From contig QKAI01000226.1 of assembly GCA_003246505.1 (NCBI GenBank), forward strand, positions 1 through 14,803: 14,803 nt of DNA. Direction: 5' to 3'. Origin of the DNA: Spirochaetaceae bacterium (lineage in GTDB: Bacteria; Spirochaetota; Spirochaetia; DSM-2461). Of the stretch, positions 1 through 8,288 are shown piece after piece. How positions within the stretch are numbered: the first letter of the stretch is position 1; each line of letters begins with the position of its first letter. A model generated the notes under the pieces. The model ran no database searches. It was not told where the DNA came from and was given only the letters and a program-made list of their open reading frames with translations. The position numbers were made by a program, and so were the translations under genes.

Positions 1-901
1 CGATCTCCTGGTTGATCAGGGGGGCGGAGAACCCCACATCGCTGACCCTCTGGACCAGTGCGTCGGTCAGGGGACCCCGTGGGGCGATCATGTACCCCAT
101 GCGCAGGCCGGGAGCGATCACCTTGGAGAGGGTTCCCACCTCGTAGATGAGTCCCAGGGTGTCGAAAAGCATCCCCGAAAGGGGCTTATCCTTTTCCGGG
201 TCATGGACCAGATCCTCATAGGCCTTATCGAAGATGACCGGTAGGATCCGGTCCCGGCGGCGTGAGAAATCGGTGAAAATCCGCAGGATCTCCCGGCGTC
301 GGTCATTGGTGAGAATCGATCCGGAGGGATTGTTCACCGTGATCACGTAGGCGTAGCTGATGCTGTCCCCGTCCAGGGCGGGATCGGCCAGAAGGGCCTC
401 CAGCTTTTCCGGGATCATGCCGTCCCTGTCCTCCGGTACGGTCAGAAGGGTGAAACCCTTCCGCTCCAGATACTCGGTATAGATGTAATAAAGGGGTTCC
501 GCCGTAATGACCACTCCCCCGGCCATGACTTCGGAGAAGGCCTCCAGGAGGCTGGTGGCCCCGTTGGCCCCGATGATGATCTCCCTGCCCTCCAGGATCT
601 CGCCTGTGACCCCCCCCACGGATTTCTTCGTATAATAATCCCGGATGGACCGGATGAGATTGGGCGATCCCTGGGGGCTGCCGTAATTCAGGGGCTGGCG
701 GTAGGCGCTCCCCCTGCGGACGATCTCCCCGTAGGCCTCCCCCATGGCGCCGGAGGGTATGGTGTCTTCGTTCACATAGCCCACTCCCAGGTTGATATCC
801 ACCCCGTCCCGGAAATCATGGGCGAACTGGCTGAGCATGCGGCTCACCGGGGCGGGGATCAGATTCCTTCTCCCGTACTCGGACAGATTGATCTCTTTCA
901 T
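1..901 (-). CDS. PLP-dependent aminotransferase, class I/II (fold type I), C-terminus cut off by window edge
   Basis: The first 300 residues are present and the 3' end lies outside the window. I translated the frame directly from the sequence; it starts MKEINLSEYG. Fold-type I aminotransferase hallmarks are visible in order: a glycine-rich IIGANGATS near residues 109-117 (cofactor phosphate region), NNPSG at 190-194, FDKAYED at 224-230 (Asp225 for the pyridine nitrogen, Tyr228 for O3'), and TLSKVIAPGLRMGY at 257-270 with Lys260 as the expected Schiff-base lysine. The family transfers amino groups between amino acids and 2-oxo acids in the cytoplasm; the substrate cannot be read from this fragment. 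The ATG directly follows the stop codon of the FliG-like gene (TAGATG), with GAGGAG ending 9 nt upstream as ribosome-binding site, so the two are very probably co-transcribed and translationally coupled. Confidence 0.9.
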   Translation of the reverse strand, partial: MKEINLSEYGRRNLIPAPVSRMLSQFAHDFRDGVDINLGVGYVNEDTIPSGAMGEAYGEIVRRGSAYRQPLNYGSPQGSPNLIRSIRDYYTKKSVGGVTGEILEGREIIIGANGATSLLEAFSEVMAGGVVITAEPLYYIYTEYLERKGFTLLTVPEDRDGMIPEKLEALLADPALDGDSISYAYVITVNNPSGSILTNDRRREILRIFTDFSRRRDRILPVIFDKAYEDLVHDPEKDKPLSGMLFDTLGLIYEVGTLSKVIAPGLRMGYMIAPRGPLTDALVQRVSDVGFSAPLINQEI

Positions 902-2056
902 CTAGATGTACTCCTCTTCTTCGCGCATGATGACCAGCTCTCCCCTCTCCTCCCGGCTTCTCAGATCCTCCAGGAACTCCCGGGTGGCTTCCTCCGCCTC
1001 GGACCGCCGTATGGGGCCGAGCAGAACCGACTCCTCCTCCACGAACTGCCTTTTCCGGGAGGAGAGATTGCGGAGAATCCTTTCGCCGATCTCCCCGTCC
1101 TTACCCCGGATCAGGCGGGCGATCCCCTTCTCGCTGTACTCCTGCAGAATTTTCTGAAGATCCTCGTCGCGCATATGGAGAACCGCATCAATGGTCAGGA
1201 GCTGTTCCTTCACCTCCCCGGAGAGGGCGGGATCCTCGCTTTCCAGATCCTCCAGGATTTTCTTCTCATCGGACAGGGACATGAACTTGAGGATGCTGGC
1301 CAGGCGGTTGGGGCCGTCCAGTTCCAGGGTCTCCATGCGTCCCTGCCTGTTCAGCCGTTCCATGAGGGTCTGCTCCATCAAAGCCAGGGTCGCCGCTTCG
1401 ATCCTCTCCATCCGGGCCATGCGCAGAAGCACGGTCTTCCGTGTTTCATTATCCAGGGATTTTATTATGGCGGAAGCCTTTTCGGGAGTCAGGGAAGTAA
1501 GAAGAACGGAAAGGACGAAGGGGGATTCGTCCTTGATGAGATTCAGAATCTGGGGCAGCTCCACGTCCTTGAGGAAGGCGAAGGGGCGGGGCTTGCTTTC
1601 GGGGACGGCCTTTCCCAGGATCTCTTCGGCGCGGCTTTCCCCGAAGGCGCAGGCCAGGATATCCCGGGCGGCGGAGACTCCCCCGGTGGACCGGTCAGGC
1701 CGGACCGCTTTCAGGAAACCGAATTCCTCCAGTATGGTCTGGGCCTCCAGGGAGTCCACCCGTTTTATCAGGGAGATGCGGGAACAGATCCTCTCCACCT
1801 CGTCGGGGGCGAGTTTCTTCAGGACCCGTCCCGCGTCCTCCTTGCCCAGGATGACGAGGAATTTCGCGATCCGGTCCAGCTTGTCCTCATCCCCGGAGGG
1901 GGTGCCGGTTTTTTTGAGAAGTCCCTGCTTTTCCTCTATTTCCCTTAGGAAACGATCTCCCAGGGGAGCGGCGGATGTTTCCGGATCGGCTTTCTGGTCC
2001 GAAGCGTTGATATCCATCGCCTGAACTTTTTTGTAAAGATCGATGCCTCTGGCCAT
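902..2056 (-). CDS. FliG-family flagellar motor switch protein, divergent paralogue (FliG1-like)
   Basis: This 384-residue protein resembles FliG, the C-ring component that couples stator torque to rotation. It is somewhat longer than typical FliG (about 330-350). Residues 1-55 look like an extra, charged, poorly conserved N-terminus. A FliG N-domain pattern follows (about 58-115: DRIAKFLVILGKEDAGRVLK, then SLIKRV). In the middle domain the usual EHPQ motif is replaced by DESP at 176-179. The C-terminal torque domain is the best conserved part: ILRNLSSRKR at 327-336, GPIR at 347-350, then a GELVI end. Aligned by eye to E. coli FliG, Arg281 and Arg297 are kept (Arg334, Arg350), Asp288/Asp289 become Glu341/Glu342, and Lys264 becomes Arg317. 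A second, divergent FliG is typical of spirochaetes. It has its own promoter and an SD (GAGGGG, 4 nt before ATG). The family call is fairly firm; the FliG1 assignment is inference. Confidence 0.78.
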   Translation of the reverse strand: MARGIDLYKKVQAMDINASDQKADPETSAAPLGDRFLREIEEKQGLLKKTGTPSGDEDKLDRIAKFLVILGKEDAGRVLKKLAPDEVERICSRISLIKRVDSLEAQTILEEFGFLKAVRPDRSTGGVSAARDILACAFGESRAEEILGKAVPESKPRPFAFLKDVELPQILNLIKDESPFVLSVLLTSLTPEKASAIIKSLDNETRKTVLLRMARMERIEAATLALMEQTLMERLNRQGRMETLELDGPNRLASILKFMSLSDEKKILEDLESEDPALSGEVKEQLLTIDAVLHMRDEDLQKILQEYSEKGIARLIRGKDGEIGERILRNLSSRKRQFVEEESVLLGPIRRSEAEEATREFLEDLRSREERGELVIMREEEEYI

Positions 2057-2073
2057 AAATCCCCTCGAAACAT

Positions 2074-2100
2074 ATTATAGCAGGGCGGAAAACTTTTCAA
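2074..2100 (-). promoter_or_regulatory. Sigma70-type extended -10 promoter for the FliG-like gene
   Basis: Read on the minus strand, TTGAAA (2095-2100) lies 15 bp before a perfect TATAAT (2074-2079). The short spacer is offset by a TGC just upstream of the -10, giving TGCTATAAT, an extended -10. The predicted start is near 2067, leaving a leader of about 11 nt that contains little more than the SD GAGGGG. The terminator of gltD lies just upstream, so the FliG-like gene and aminotransferase form their own transcription unit. Confidence 0.6.
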
Positions 2101-2135
2101 GAGAAACCGGGGAGATCACTTTTCCAAGGGGAGAT

Positions 2136-2164
2136 AAAAAAACCGCCCCCCCTGAGGGAGACGG
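2136..2164 (-). terminator. Intrinsic terminator after gltD
   Basis: On the minus strand CCGTCTCCC and GGGGGGCGG (2143-2164) form a 9-bp stem with two G-U pairs and a 4-nt TCAG loop, followed at once by seven T (2136-2142). It lies 24 bp past the gltD stop and before the FliG promoter, as expected for the end of a gltBD operon. Confidence 0.88.
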
Positions 2165-2187
2165 CCTTTCCTGACACATGGGATAAC

Positions 2188-3606
2188 CTATTTGCTCAGA
2201 TATTCGTCCACCGCTTCCGCGGCCTGACGGCCGTGATTGATGGCCCTTACGACCAGAGAGGCGCCGGTCATGGCGTCCCCCGCGGCGAAAACCCCTTCGC
2301 AGCTGGTCTGATAGTTGTCCGTCACCAGATTGCCCCGGCCGTCCCTCTCCAGATTCAGATCCGTCACGATGGGTCCGTGCTCCAGGTGGACGAAGCCCAT
2401 GGCCAGGAGGACCAGGTCCACGTCCAGGGAGAACTCGCTCCCCTCCACGGGCTTCATGTTGAACCGGCCGTCCTCGTTAACCCATTCCACCCTCTGGAGA
2501 TTGGCCCTGGTTACGGTCCCGTTCTTTCCCTCGAAACTGTTCGTGTTCACATTCCAGTCCTGCTCGCACCCTTCCTTATGGGAGGAGGACACCCGCAGGA
2601 TCCGGGGCCACTCGGGCCATACCGGGTTCCAGGGCTTGTCCCAGACCTGGGGCTTGGGCATGATCTCGTACTGGTAAACCTTTTTGGCTCCCTGCCGGAT
2701 GGAGGTACCCACGCAGTCCGAACCGGTGTCCCCCCCTCCGATGACCAGAACCGTCTTACCCTTGGCGGAGATCTCCTCCTCCGTTACAGCTTCGCTGAAG
2801 GATCTCTTGGCGGACTGGGAGAGGAACTCCATGGCGTAATGGACCCCCTTGAGGTCCCTCCCTTCAACGGGGAGATTCCGGGGAGCCCCGGCGCCCACGG
2901 TGATCAGAACCGCGTCGAAACGGTCCTTGATATAGTTGATGGAGATGTCCTTGCCGATCTCCACGCCGGTTTCGAAATTGATCCCCTCCTGCCTCATCAG
3001 ATCGAGGCGGCGGTCAATGACGTGCTTCTCCATCTTGAAGTTGGGAATGCCGTACCTCATGAGGCCGCCCACGTGCTTGTCCTTCTCGAAGAGGGTGACC
3101 GTGTGGCCCATGCGCCGCAGCTGCTCCGCCGCCGCCATGCCCGCGGGCCCCCCGCCGATGACGGCGACGGTCTTTCCCGTCTCATGGAGGGGGGGATGGG
3201 GAACCACCCAGCCCTCCTCGAAGGCCTTCTCGATGATGGCCAGCTCGATCTCATTGATCGCCACGGGGGCGTCGTTGATGCTGAGGGTACAGGAGGTCTC
3301 GCAGGGGGCGGGACAGATGGTGCCCGTGAATTCGGGGAAATTGTTCGTAATCTCCAGCCGCTCGTAGGCCTCCTTCCACTGGCCCCGGTAGACCGCGTCA
3401 TTCCACTCGGGAATGAGGTTCTCCACGGGGCAGCCGATATTGTGGCAGAAAGGGGTGCCGCAGTCCATGCAGCGGGCGCCCTGGTCCTGCAGCTCCTCTA
3501 CCTTCTTGAATATGCGGACCTGGCTGTAGTCCTTGACCCGGTCCTTTTTATCACGGTATACGAAACCCGTTCTATCGAATTCGAGAAAACCCAGTACTTT
3601 TCCCAT
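2188..3606 (-). CDS. gltD: Glutamate synthase (NADPH) small (beta) subunit
   Basis: GltD takes electrons from NADPH through FAD and iron-sulphur clusters and passes them to the large subunit GltB, where 2-oxoglutarate and glutamine give two glutamates. The 472 residues match the usual family length. N-terminal cluster cysteines are seen at 46, 49, 54, 59 (CMDCGTPFC, GCPVENLIPEWND) and at 98, 102, 106 (CPAPCETSC). The FAD Rossmann motif GGGPAG is at 151-156 and the NADPH motif GGGDTG at 290-295. The C-terminal FAD contact reads GVFAAGDAMTGASLVV. The ATG overlaps the gltB stop by one base (TAATG), with a strong SD (GAGGAGGT, 3616-3623) inside the last gltB codons. This favours coupled synthesis of the two subunits. 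A terminator follows. Nothing is missing or broken. Confidence 0.97.
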   Translation of the reverse strand: MGKVLGFLEFDRTGFVYRDKKDRVKDYSQVRIFKKVEELQDQGARCMDCGTPFCHNIGCPVENLIPEWNDAVYRGQWKEAYERLEITNNFPEFTGTICPAPCETSCTLSINDAPVAINEIELAIIEKAFEEGWVVPHPPLHETGKTVAVIGGGPAGMAAAEQLRRMGHTVTLFEKDKHVGGLMRYGIPNFKMEKHVIDRRLDLMRQEGINFETGVEIGKDISINYIKDRFDAVLITVGAGAPRNLPVEGRDLKGVHYAMEFLSQSAKRSFSEAVTEEEISAKGKTVLVIGGGDTGSDCVGTSIRQGAKKVYQYEIMPKPQVWDKPWNPVWPEWPRILRVSSSHKEGCEQDWNVNTNSFEGKNGTVTRANLQRVEWVNEDGRFNMKPVEGSEFSLDVDLVLLAMGFVHLEHGPIVTDLNLERDGRGNLVTDNYQTSCEGVFAAGDAMTGASLVVRAINHGRQAAEAVDEYLSK

Positions 3607-3623
3607 TAGTTATATACCTCCTC
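3604..3623 (-). promoter_or_regulatory. gltB-gltD translational coupling junction (TAATG overlap and strong SD)
   Basis: The gltB stop TAA (3606-3608) shares its last A with the gltD start ATG (3604-3606). The SD GAGGAGGT at 3616-3623 is encoded by the final Glu-Glu-Val codons of gltB and ends 9 nt before the ATG. Ribosomes ending gltB can re-start on gltD, which fits the equal need for both subunits. Confidence 0.85.
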
Positions 3624-6600
3624 GGTAACCGTCTCATTCTCGGTGAACTTGGACGCTTCCTCTTTCAGCTTCTCCAGGACCATCTTGTAGTCCAGGGGCA
3701 TGACCTTGACAAAGAGGGGAAGCGATTCGTCCCAGGAATCCAGAATCTGCTTACCGATTTTACTATCCGTATAGGCGATGTGCCTTTCGATAATCTGTCT
3801 CAGATAAACCTTGTCGCTCTCTTCGATGACCGGCTCCACATCAACCATTTCCAGGTTGCACCGGGTGTCGAAGAGCTGATTCTCGTCGTATACGTAGGCC
3901 ACGCCTCCGGACATGCCGGCGGCGAAGTTAACCCCCGTGTTGCCCAGAATGACCACCGTTCCGCCGGTCATGTACTCGCATCCGTGGTCACCCACGCCCT
4001 CCACGACCGCCGTGGCGCCGGAGTTTCTCACGGCGAACCGTTCCCCCGCCACGCCGTTGATGAAGGCCTCACCCCCGGTGGCGCCGAAAAGGTTCACGTT
4101 GCCGGTGATGATGTTCCGGTATCCGGAGAAGGTGCTCCGGGCCTGGGGATAGAGGATCAGCCGGCCGCCGGAGAGTCCCTTGCCGAAGTAGTCGTTGGAC
4201 TCGCCGGTCAGCTCGAAGGTAATGCCCCGGGTAAGGAAGGCGCCGAAGCTCTGGCCCGCGCTTCCCTCGAACTTGACGTGGATCGTATCGTCGGGCAGAC
4301 CGGGCTTGCCGTAGCGGGTGGTCACCTCGTAGCTGAGGGTGGCCCCCACAGTGCGGTTACAGTTCCGTATTTTCTGCTCGATGACGACTTTTTCCTGCCT
4401 GTCCAGGGCGGGGGCGGCCTTCTTCACGAGTTCCGGATCGAGGCTCAGGGAGAAGTCATGGTCCTGCTTGGAGGTACAGCGCAGGGACTCTCCCCCCGTC
4501 GTATCGGGCACGGTGAGAATCTTGGAGAAGTCCAGGCCCTTCGCCTTGTAGTGGTCCACCGCTTTGTTCACGTCGAGCATCTCCACGTGTCCCACCATTT
4601 CGTCGAAGGTGCGGAAACCGAGTTCCGCCATATACTCCCGCACTTCCTCGGCCACGAAGCGCATCAGGTTCATAAGATGCTCCGGCTTGCCGGCGAAACG
4701 CTTGCGGAGCTCCGCGTTCTGGGTGGCGATGCCCACGGGGCAGGCGTCGGTATGGCACTTTCTCATCATGACGCAGCCCAGGGAAACCAGGGAGGCCGAA
4801 CCGAAACCGAACTCCTCCGCCCCGAGGAGGGCGGCGATGACCACGTCCCGGCCGGTCTTCATCTGCCCGTCGCACTGGACCCGTATCCGGGACCGGAGCT
4901 TGTTCATGACCAGAACCTGCTGGGTTTCGGCCAGACCGATCTCCCAGTAGGAACCGGCGTACTTGATGGAGGAGAGGGGGGAAGCCCCCGTTCCGCCGTC
5001 GCTGGAAGAGATGAGGACCATGTCGGCCTTACCCTTGGCGACGCCGGCGGCGACCGTGCCCACCCCCACTTCGGAAACCAGCTTGACTGCAATCCGCGCC
5101 TTGGGGTTGGCGTTCTTCAGATCGAAGATCAGCTGGGACAGGTCCTCGATGGAGTAGATGTCGTGATGGGGGGGCGGGGAGATGAGCATAACCCCGGGGG
5201 TGGAATTCCGCACCCTGGCTATGACATCGTTCACCTTGTGCCCGGGCAGCTGGCCGCCCTCGCCGGGCTTGGCGCCCTGGGCCATCTTGATCTGCAGTTC
5301 GTCGCAGTTGCAGAGGTAGGCGCTGTCCACGCCGAATCTGCCGGAGGCGATCTGCTTGACGTAGCTCTTCCGGTCGTCCCCGTTCGCATCCAGAACGTAG
5401 CGGGCCGGGTCCTCTCCGCCCTCGCCGGAATTGCTGTGCCCGCCCAGGCGGTTCATGGCGATGGCCATGGTCTGGTGGACTTCCGCACTGAGAGACCCGA
5501 AGGACATGGCGGAGGAGACGAAGCGCTTCACGATGCTGTCTACCCCTTCCACCTCGGCCAGGGGCACCGGCTGGCCCTTCTTGAAGGAGAAGAGACCCCG
5601 CAGGGTATTCAGGTTCCTGCTGATGTTGTTGACTTCCCCGGAATAGACCTTGAACGCCCTGTAATCCCCTGTGCGGACAGCCTTCTGCAGGTTGACCACG
5701 GCATCGGCGGAAAAGAGATGGCGATCCTCCTTCTTGCGGGAGCTGTACTTTCCGCCCGAGTCCAGGCGCAGGTTGAACACGTTCGATTCGGCGTAGGCCT
5801 GTCTGTGCCGGGTGATCACGTCGTGCTCAATGATATCCAGGTCGATACCGCCGATGCGGGAGGACGTGCCGGTGAAGTACTTCTCCACCATCTTCTCGTT
5901 CAGGCCCACCGCTTCGAAGATCTGGGACCCCCGGTAGCTGCGGATGGTGGAAATGCCCATCTTGGACATGACCTTGAGAAGGCCCTTTTTGATGGATGTG
6001 ATATAGTGCTCGATACCCTGGGAGAGGGTCAGATCCTCGGGAAGATAGCCCCGCTCCTTGAGATCGGAGAGGGATTCGAATACCAGATAGGGGTTGATGC
6101 CGCTGCACCCGTAGCCGATGAGGGTGGCGAAGTGCTGCACCTCCCGGACCTCCCCCGATTCCAGGAGCAGGCCGGCGAGCTGCCTCTTCCCTTTCCGGAC
6201 CAGATAGTGGTGAACCGCCGAAACGGCGAGCAGGGCGGGAATGGCCGCGTGGGTTTTGTCTATGCTCCTGTCGGAGAGGATGATCAGGGAATATCCCCCG
6301 TCTATGGCCTTTTCCACATCGGCGCAGAGCTTGTCCAGGGCCCTTTCCAGGAGATTGGCCTCATTGGTAAGGGAAAAGACGATGGAAACGGTGGTCACCT
6401 TGAAATCGTCGATTTCCACGGTTCTCAGATGGGTCATATCGTCATTGGTCAGAACCGGATGGGCCAGCTTGAGCTGATGGCAGTGCTCCGGGGTCTCCTC
6501 CAGGAGGTTGTGCTCCCGCCCCACGAAGCTCATGAGGGACATGACCAGGTTTTCCCGGTAGGGGTCGATGGGGGGGTTGGTTACCTGGGCGAAGAGCTGG

Positions 6601-8132
6601 CGGAAGTAGTCGTAGAGCAGGACCGGCTTCTCGGACAGGACGGGAAGGGGCGAGTCGTTCCCCATGGACCCCACCGGCTCCTGGCCGTTCAGGGCCATGG
6701 GGGTGATGATGTTCCTCACGTCCTCGTAGGAATAACCGAAGGACTTGAGCCTTTCCAGGAGGGTCTCCTTGTCGTGGCGCACCGCCCGGGGCGCTCCCAG
6801 AAGGCCCTTAAGCTCGATCTTCTCCTCGTTCAGCCAGCGCCGGTAGGGCTTGCGTCGGGAGATCATGCTCTTGATTTCGTTATCCTTGACTACCCGGTGG
6901 TTCACCGTGTCCACGAGGAACATTTTGCCCGGAGCCAGGCGTCCCTTCTCCAGGACGTCTTCCGGATCGATCTCTATGACCCCCGTTTCGGAGGCCATGA
7001 CCACCTTGCCGGAGCGGGTGATGGTGTAGCGTCCCGGCCGGAGGCCGTTTCTGTCAAGGGTGGCGCCGATGGAGAAACCGTCCGTAAAGGCCACGGCGGC
7101 GGGTCCGTCCCAGGGCTCCATGACCGCGGCATGGTACTCGTAGAAGGCCCTCTTGTCCTCGGAGATATGGTACTTGGTCCCGAAGGCTTCGGGGATCATC
7201 ATCATCATGGCGTGTTCCATGGAACGGCCGCCCTGAACCAGAAGCTCATAGACATTGTCGAAGGCGGCGGAGTCGCTCCCGTTGGGAAGGACCACCGGGG
7301 CGATCTTGGAAATATCGCTACCGAAGACATCCGATTTCAGGGACGCCTCCCGGGCTTCCATGTTGTTGACGTTTCGCCTGAGGGTGTTGATCTCCCCGTT
7401 ATGGGCGATGTAGCGGAAGGGCTGGGCCAGGGGCCAGGAGGGGAAGGTGTTGGTGCTGTATCTCTGATGGACCAGGGCCAGGGCGCTTTCGAAGTCCCCA
7501 TCCTGAAGATCGGGATAGAAAACGGTAAACTGGGGGGCCACAAACATACCCTTGTAGACCATGGTATGGGCGGAAAGGCTGGAGATGTAATACTCGTCCA
7601 GCTCCCAGCCGCGGGATATGGCCTCGTTTTCCAGGCATTTTTTTATAATGTAGAGTTTCCGCTCCAGGGCGAAACCGCTCAGGCCCTTAACGGTCAGGAA
7701 AAGCTGTCTGATGGAGGGCATGACCTTGCGGGCCAGCTCGCCCAGGCATTCGGGAGCCACGGGCACGTCTCTCCAGCCGAGGAGAACCGCCCCTTCCTTC
7801 TTTATCATCTTTTCGGTCATGGCCACCGCTTCGGCCTGCTTTTTCGCATGGACCGGAAGAAACATCATGGCCGCGCCGTAGGTGGAGGCTTCTGGCAGAT
7901 CGAAGGGCAGCACCTTCTGGAAAAATTTATGGGGAAGCTGCACCAGCATGCCCGCCCCGTCACCGGTTTTCTGGTCGCCCCCGACGGCGCCCCGGTGTTC
8001 CAGGTTGCAGAGGATTTCCACACCCTCTTCCACTATCTGATGGGTTTTCTGTCCGTCAAGCCTGGCTACGAAACCGACTCCGCAGGCATCATGCTCCTGG
8101 GCGGGATCGTAAAGACCGCATTTTTTCAACAT
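3606..8132 (-). CDS. gltB: Glutamate synthase (NADPH) large (alpha) subunit
   Basis: With the start chosen here the protein has 1508 residues, the usual GltB length. The ATG at 8132 is preferred over an in-frame TTG at 8153 because AAGGAG (8139-8144) sits 6 nt upstream of the ATG. This leaves a 16-residue propeptide before Cys17 (ACGVGF), which should become the N-terminal nucleophile of the class II glutaminase domain (about 17-415). The central domain follows. The FMN-binding synthase domain contains AQGAKPGEGGQLPG (near 951-964) and SDGGTGASPL (near 1044). The 3Fe-4S cysteines are in GCVMMRKCHTDACPVG (Cys1120, 1126, 1131). The C-terminal glycine-repeat beta-helix domain includes NTGVNFAAGMSGG. 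The enzyme hydrolyses glutamine and channels ammonia to 2-oxoglutarate. It is first in an operon with gltD, behind a long leader with possible attenuation. Confidence 0.97.
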   Translation of the reverse strand: MLKKCGLYDPAQEHDACGVGFVARLDGQKTHQIVEEGVEILCNLEHRGAVGGDQKTGDGAGMLVQLPHKFFQKVLPFDLPEASTYGAAMMFLPVHAKKQAEAVAMTEKMIKKEGAVLLGWRDVPVAPECLGELARKVMPSIRQLFLTVKGLSGFALERKLYIIKKCLENEAISRGWELDEYYISSLSAHTMVYKGMFVAPQFTVFYPDLQDGDFESALALVHQRYSTNTFPSWPLAQPFRYIAHNGEINTLRRNVNNMEAREASLKSDVFGSDISKIAPVVLPNGSDSAAFDNVYELLVQGGRSMEHAMMMMIPEAFGTKYHISEDKRAFYEYHAAVMEPWDGPAAVAFTDGFSIGATLDRNGLRPGRYTITRSGKVVMASETGVIEIDPEDVLEKGRLAPGKMFLVDTVNHRVVKDNEIKSMISRRKPYRRWLNEEKIELKGLLGAPRAVRHDKETLLERLKSFGYSYEDVRNIITPMALNGQEPVGSMGNDSPLPVLSEKPVLLYDYFRQLFAQVTNPPIDPYRENLVMSLMSFVGREHNLLEETPEHCHQLKLAHPVLTNDDMTHLRTVEIDDFKVTTVSIVFSLTNEANLLERALDKLCADVEKAIDGGYSLIILSDRSIDKTHAAIPALLAVSAVHHYLVRKGKRQLAGLLLESGEVREVQHFATLIGYGCSGINPYLVFESLSDLKERGYLPEDLTLSQGIEHYITSIKKGLLKVMSKMGISTIRSYRGSQIFEAVGLNEKMVEKYFTGTSSRIGGIDLDIIEHDVITRHRQAYAESNVFNLRLDSGGKYSSRKKEDRHLFSADAVVNLQKAVRTGDYRAFKVYSGEVNNISRNLNTLRGLFSFKKGQPVPLAEVEGVDSIVKRFVSSAMSFGSLSAEVHQTMAIAMNRLGGHSNSGEGGEDPARYVLDANGDDRKSYVKQIASGRFGVDSAYLCNCDELQIKMAQGAKPGEGGQLPGHKVNDVIARVRNSTPGVMLISPPPHHDIYSIEDLSQLIFDLKNANPKARIAVKLVSEVGVGTVAAGVAKGKADMVLISSSDGGTGASPLSSIKYAGSYWEIGLAETQQVLVMNKLRSRIRVQCDGQMKTGRDVVIAALLGAEEFGFGSASLVSLGCVMMRKCHTDACPVGIATQNAELRKRFAGKPEHLMNLMRFVAEEVREYMAELGFRTFDEMVGHVEMLDVNKAVDHYKAKGLDFSKILTVPDTTGGESLRCTSKQDHDFSLSLDPELVKKAAPALDRQEKVVIEQKIRNCNRTVGATLSYEVTTRYGKPGLPDDTIHVKFEGSAGQSFGAFLTRGITFELTGESNDYFGKGLSGGRLILYPQARSTFSGYRNIITGNVNLFGATGGEAFINGVAGERFAVRNSGATAVVEGVGDHGCEYMTGGTVVILGNTGVNFAAGMSGGVAYVYDENQLFDTRCNLEMVDVEPVIEESDKVYLRQIIERHIAYTDSKIGKQILDSWDESLPLFVKVMPLDYKMVLEKLKEEASKFTENETVTEEVYN

Positions 8133-8151
8133 CCTGAGCTCCTTATGGGCC

Positions 8152-8171
8152 AACCTACAATTGGGTAGGTT
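8152..8171 (-). repeat. Perfect 7-bp inverted repeat just upstream of the gltB ribosome-binding site
   Basis: On the minus strand AACCTAC-CCAATT-GTAGGTT forms a perfect 7-bp stem with a 6-nt loop. Its 3' edge is 7 nt from the SD AAGGAG of gltB. It could be an RNA hairpin that tunes ribosome access or an operator; the sequence does not say which. It also contains the alternative TTG start, which argues against that start. Confidence 0.6.
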
Positions 8172-8196
8172 TATATTTCCTTTTCGTAATTTTCCT

Positions 8197-8248
8197 AAAA
8201 AGAAAATATCCCGGTTTTCTTAAATAAATATTCAGAAAGACCCGGGAT
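8197..8248 (-). terminator. Terminator-like hairpin inside the gltB leader (candidate attenuator)
   Basis: On the minus strand ATCCCGG (8242-8248) pairs with CCGGGAT (8208-8214). An inner TTTCT/AGAAA helix is separated by a small internal loop, with a 13-nt AT-rich loop on top. Downstream, at 8197-8206, is TTTTCTTTTT. It lies after the gltB promoter and before the gltB start, so if active it would stop transcription in the leader. It could also catch read-through from the PAS-HPt gene upstream, which has no other visible terminator. Confidence 0.5.
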
Positions 8249-8288
8249 TATTCCGATTCCATTTGCATATTTATTCATTTTATTTTAT

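Noticed and set aside
818..1948. 376-codon plus-strand frame across the FliG-like gene and aminotransferase start
   Set aside because: Antisense shadow; it starts inside another gene and shows no family similarity.
2233..3609. 458-codon plus-strand frame across gltD
   Set aside because: Antisense shadow of a complete gltD.
8133..8153. TTG start seven codons upstream for gltB
   Set aside because: The ATG at 8132 has AAGGAG at a 6-nt spacing; the TTG has no SD and lies in a hairpin arm.
3780..8168. 1462-codon open frame on the plus strand across gltB
   Set aside because: It is antisense to gltB in codon register, its product is low-complexity (rich in Gly, His, Val, Asp, Leu) with no recognisable domain, and gltB is certain. 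It is explained by codon bias.
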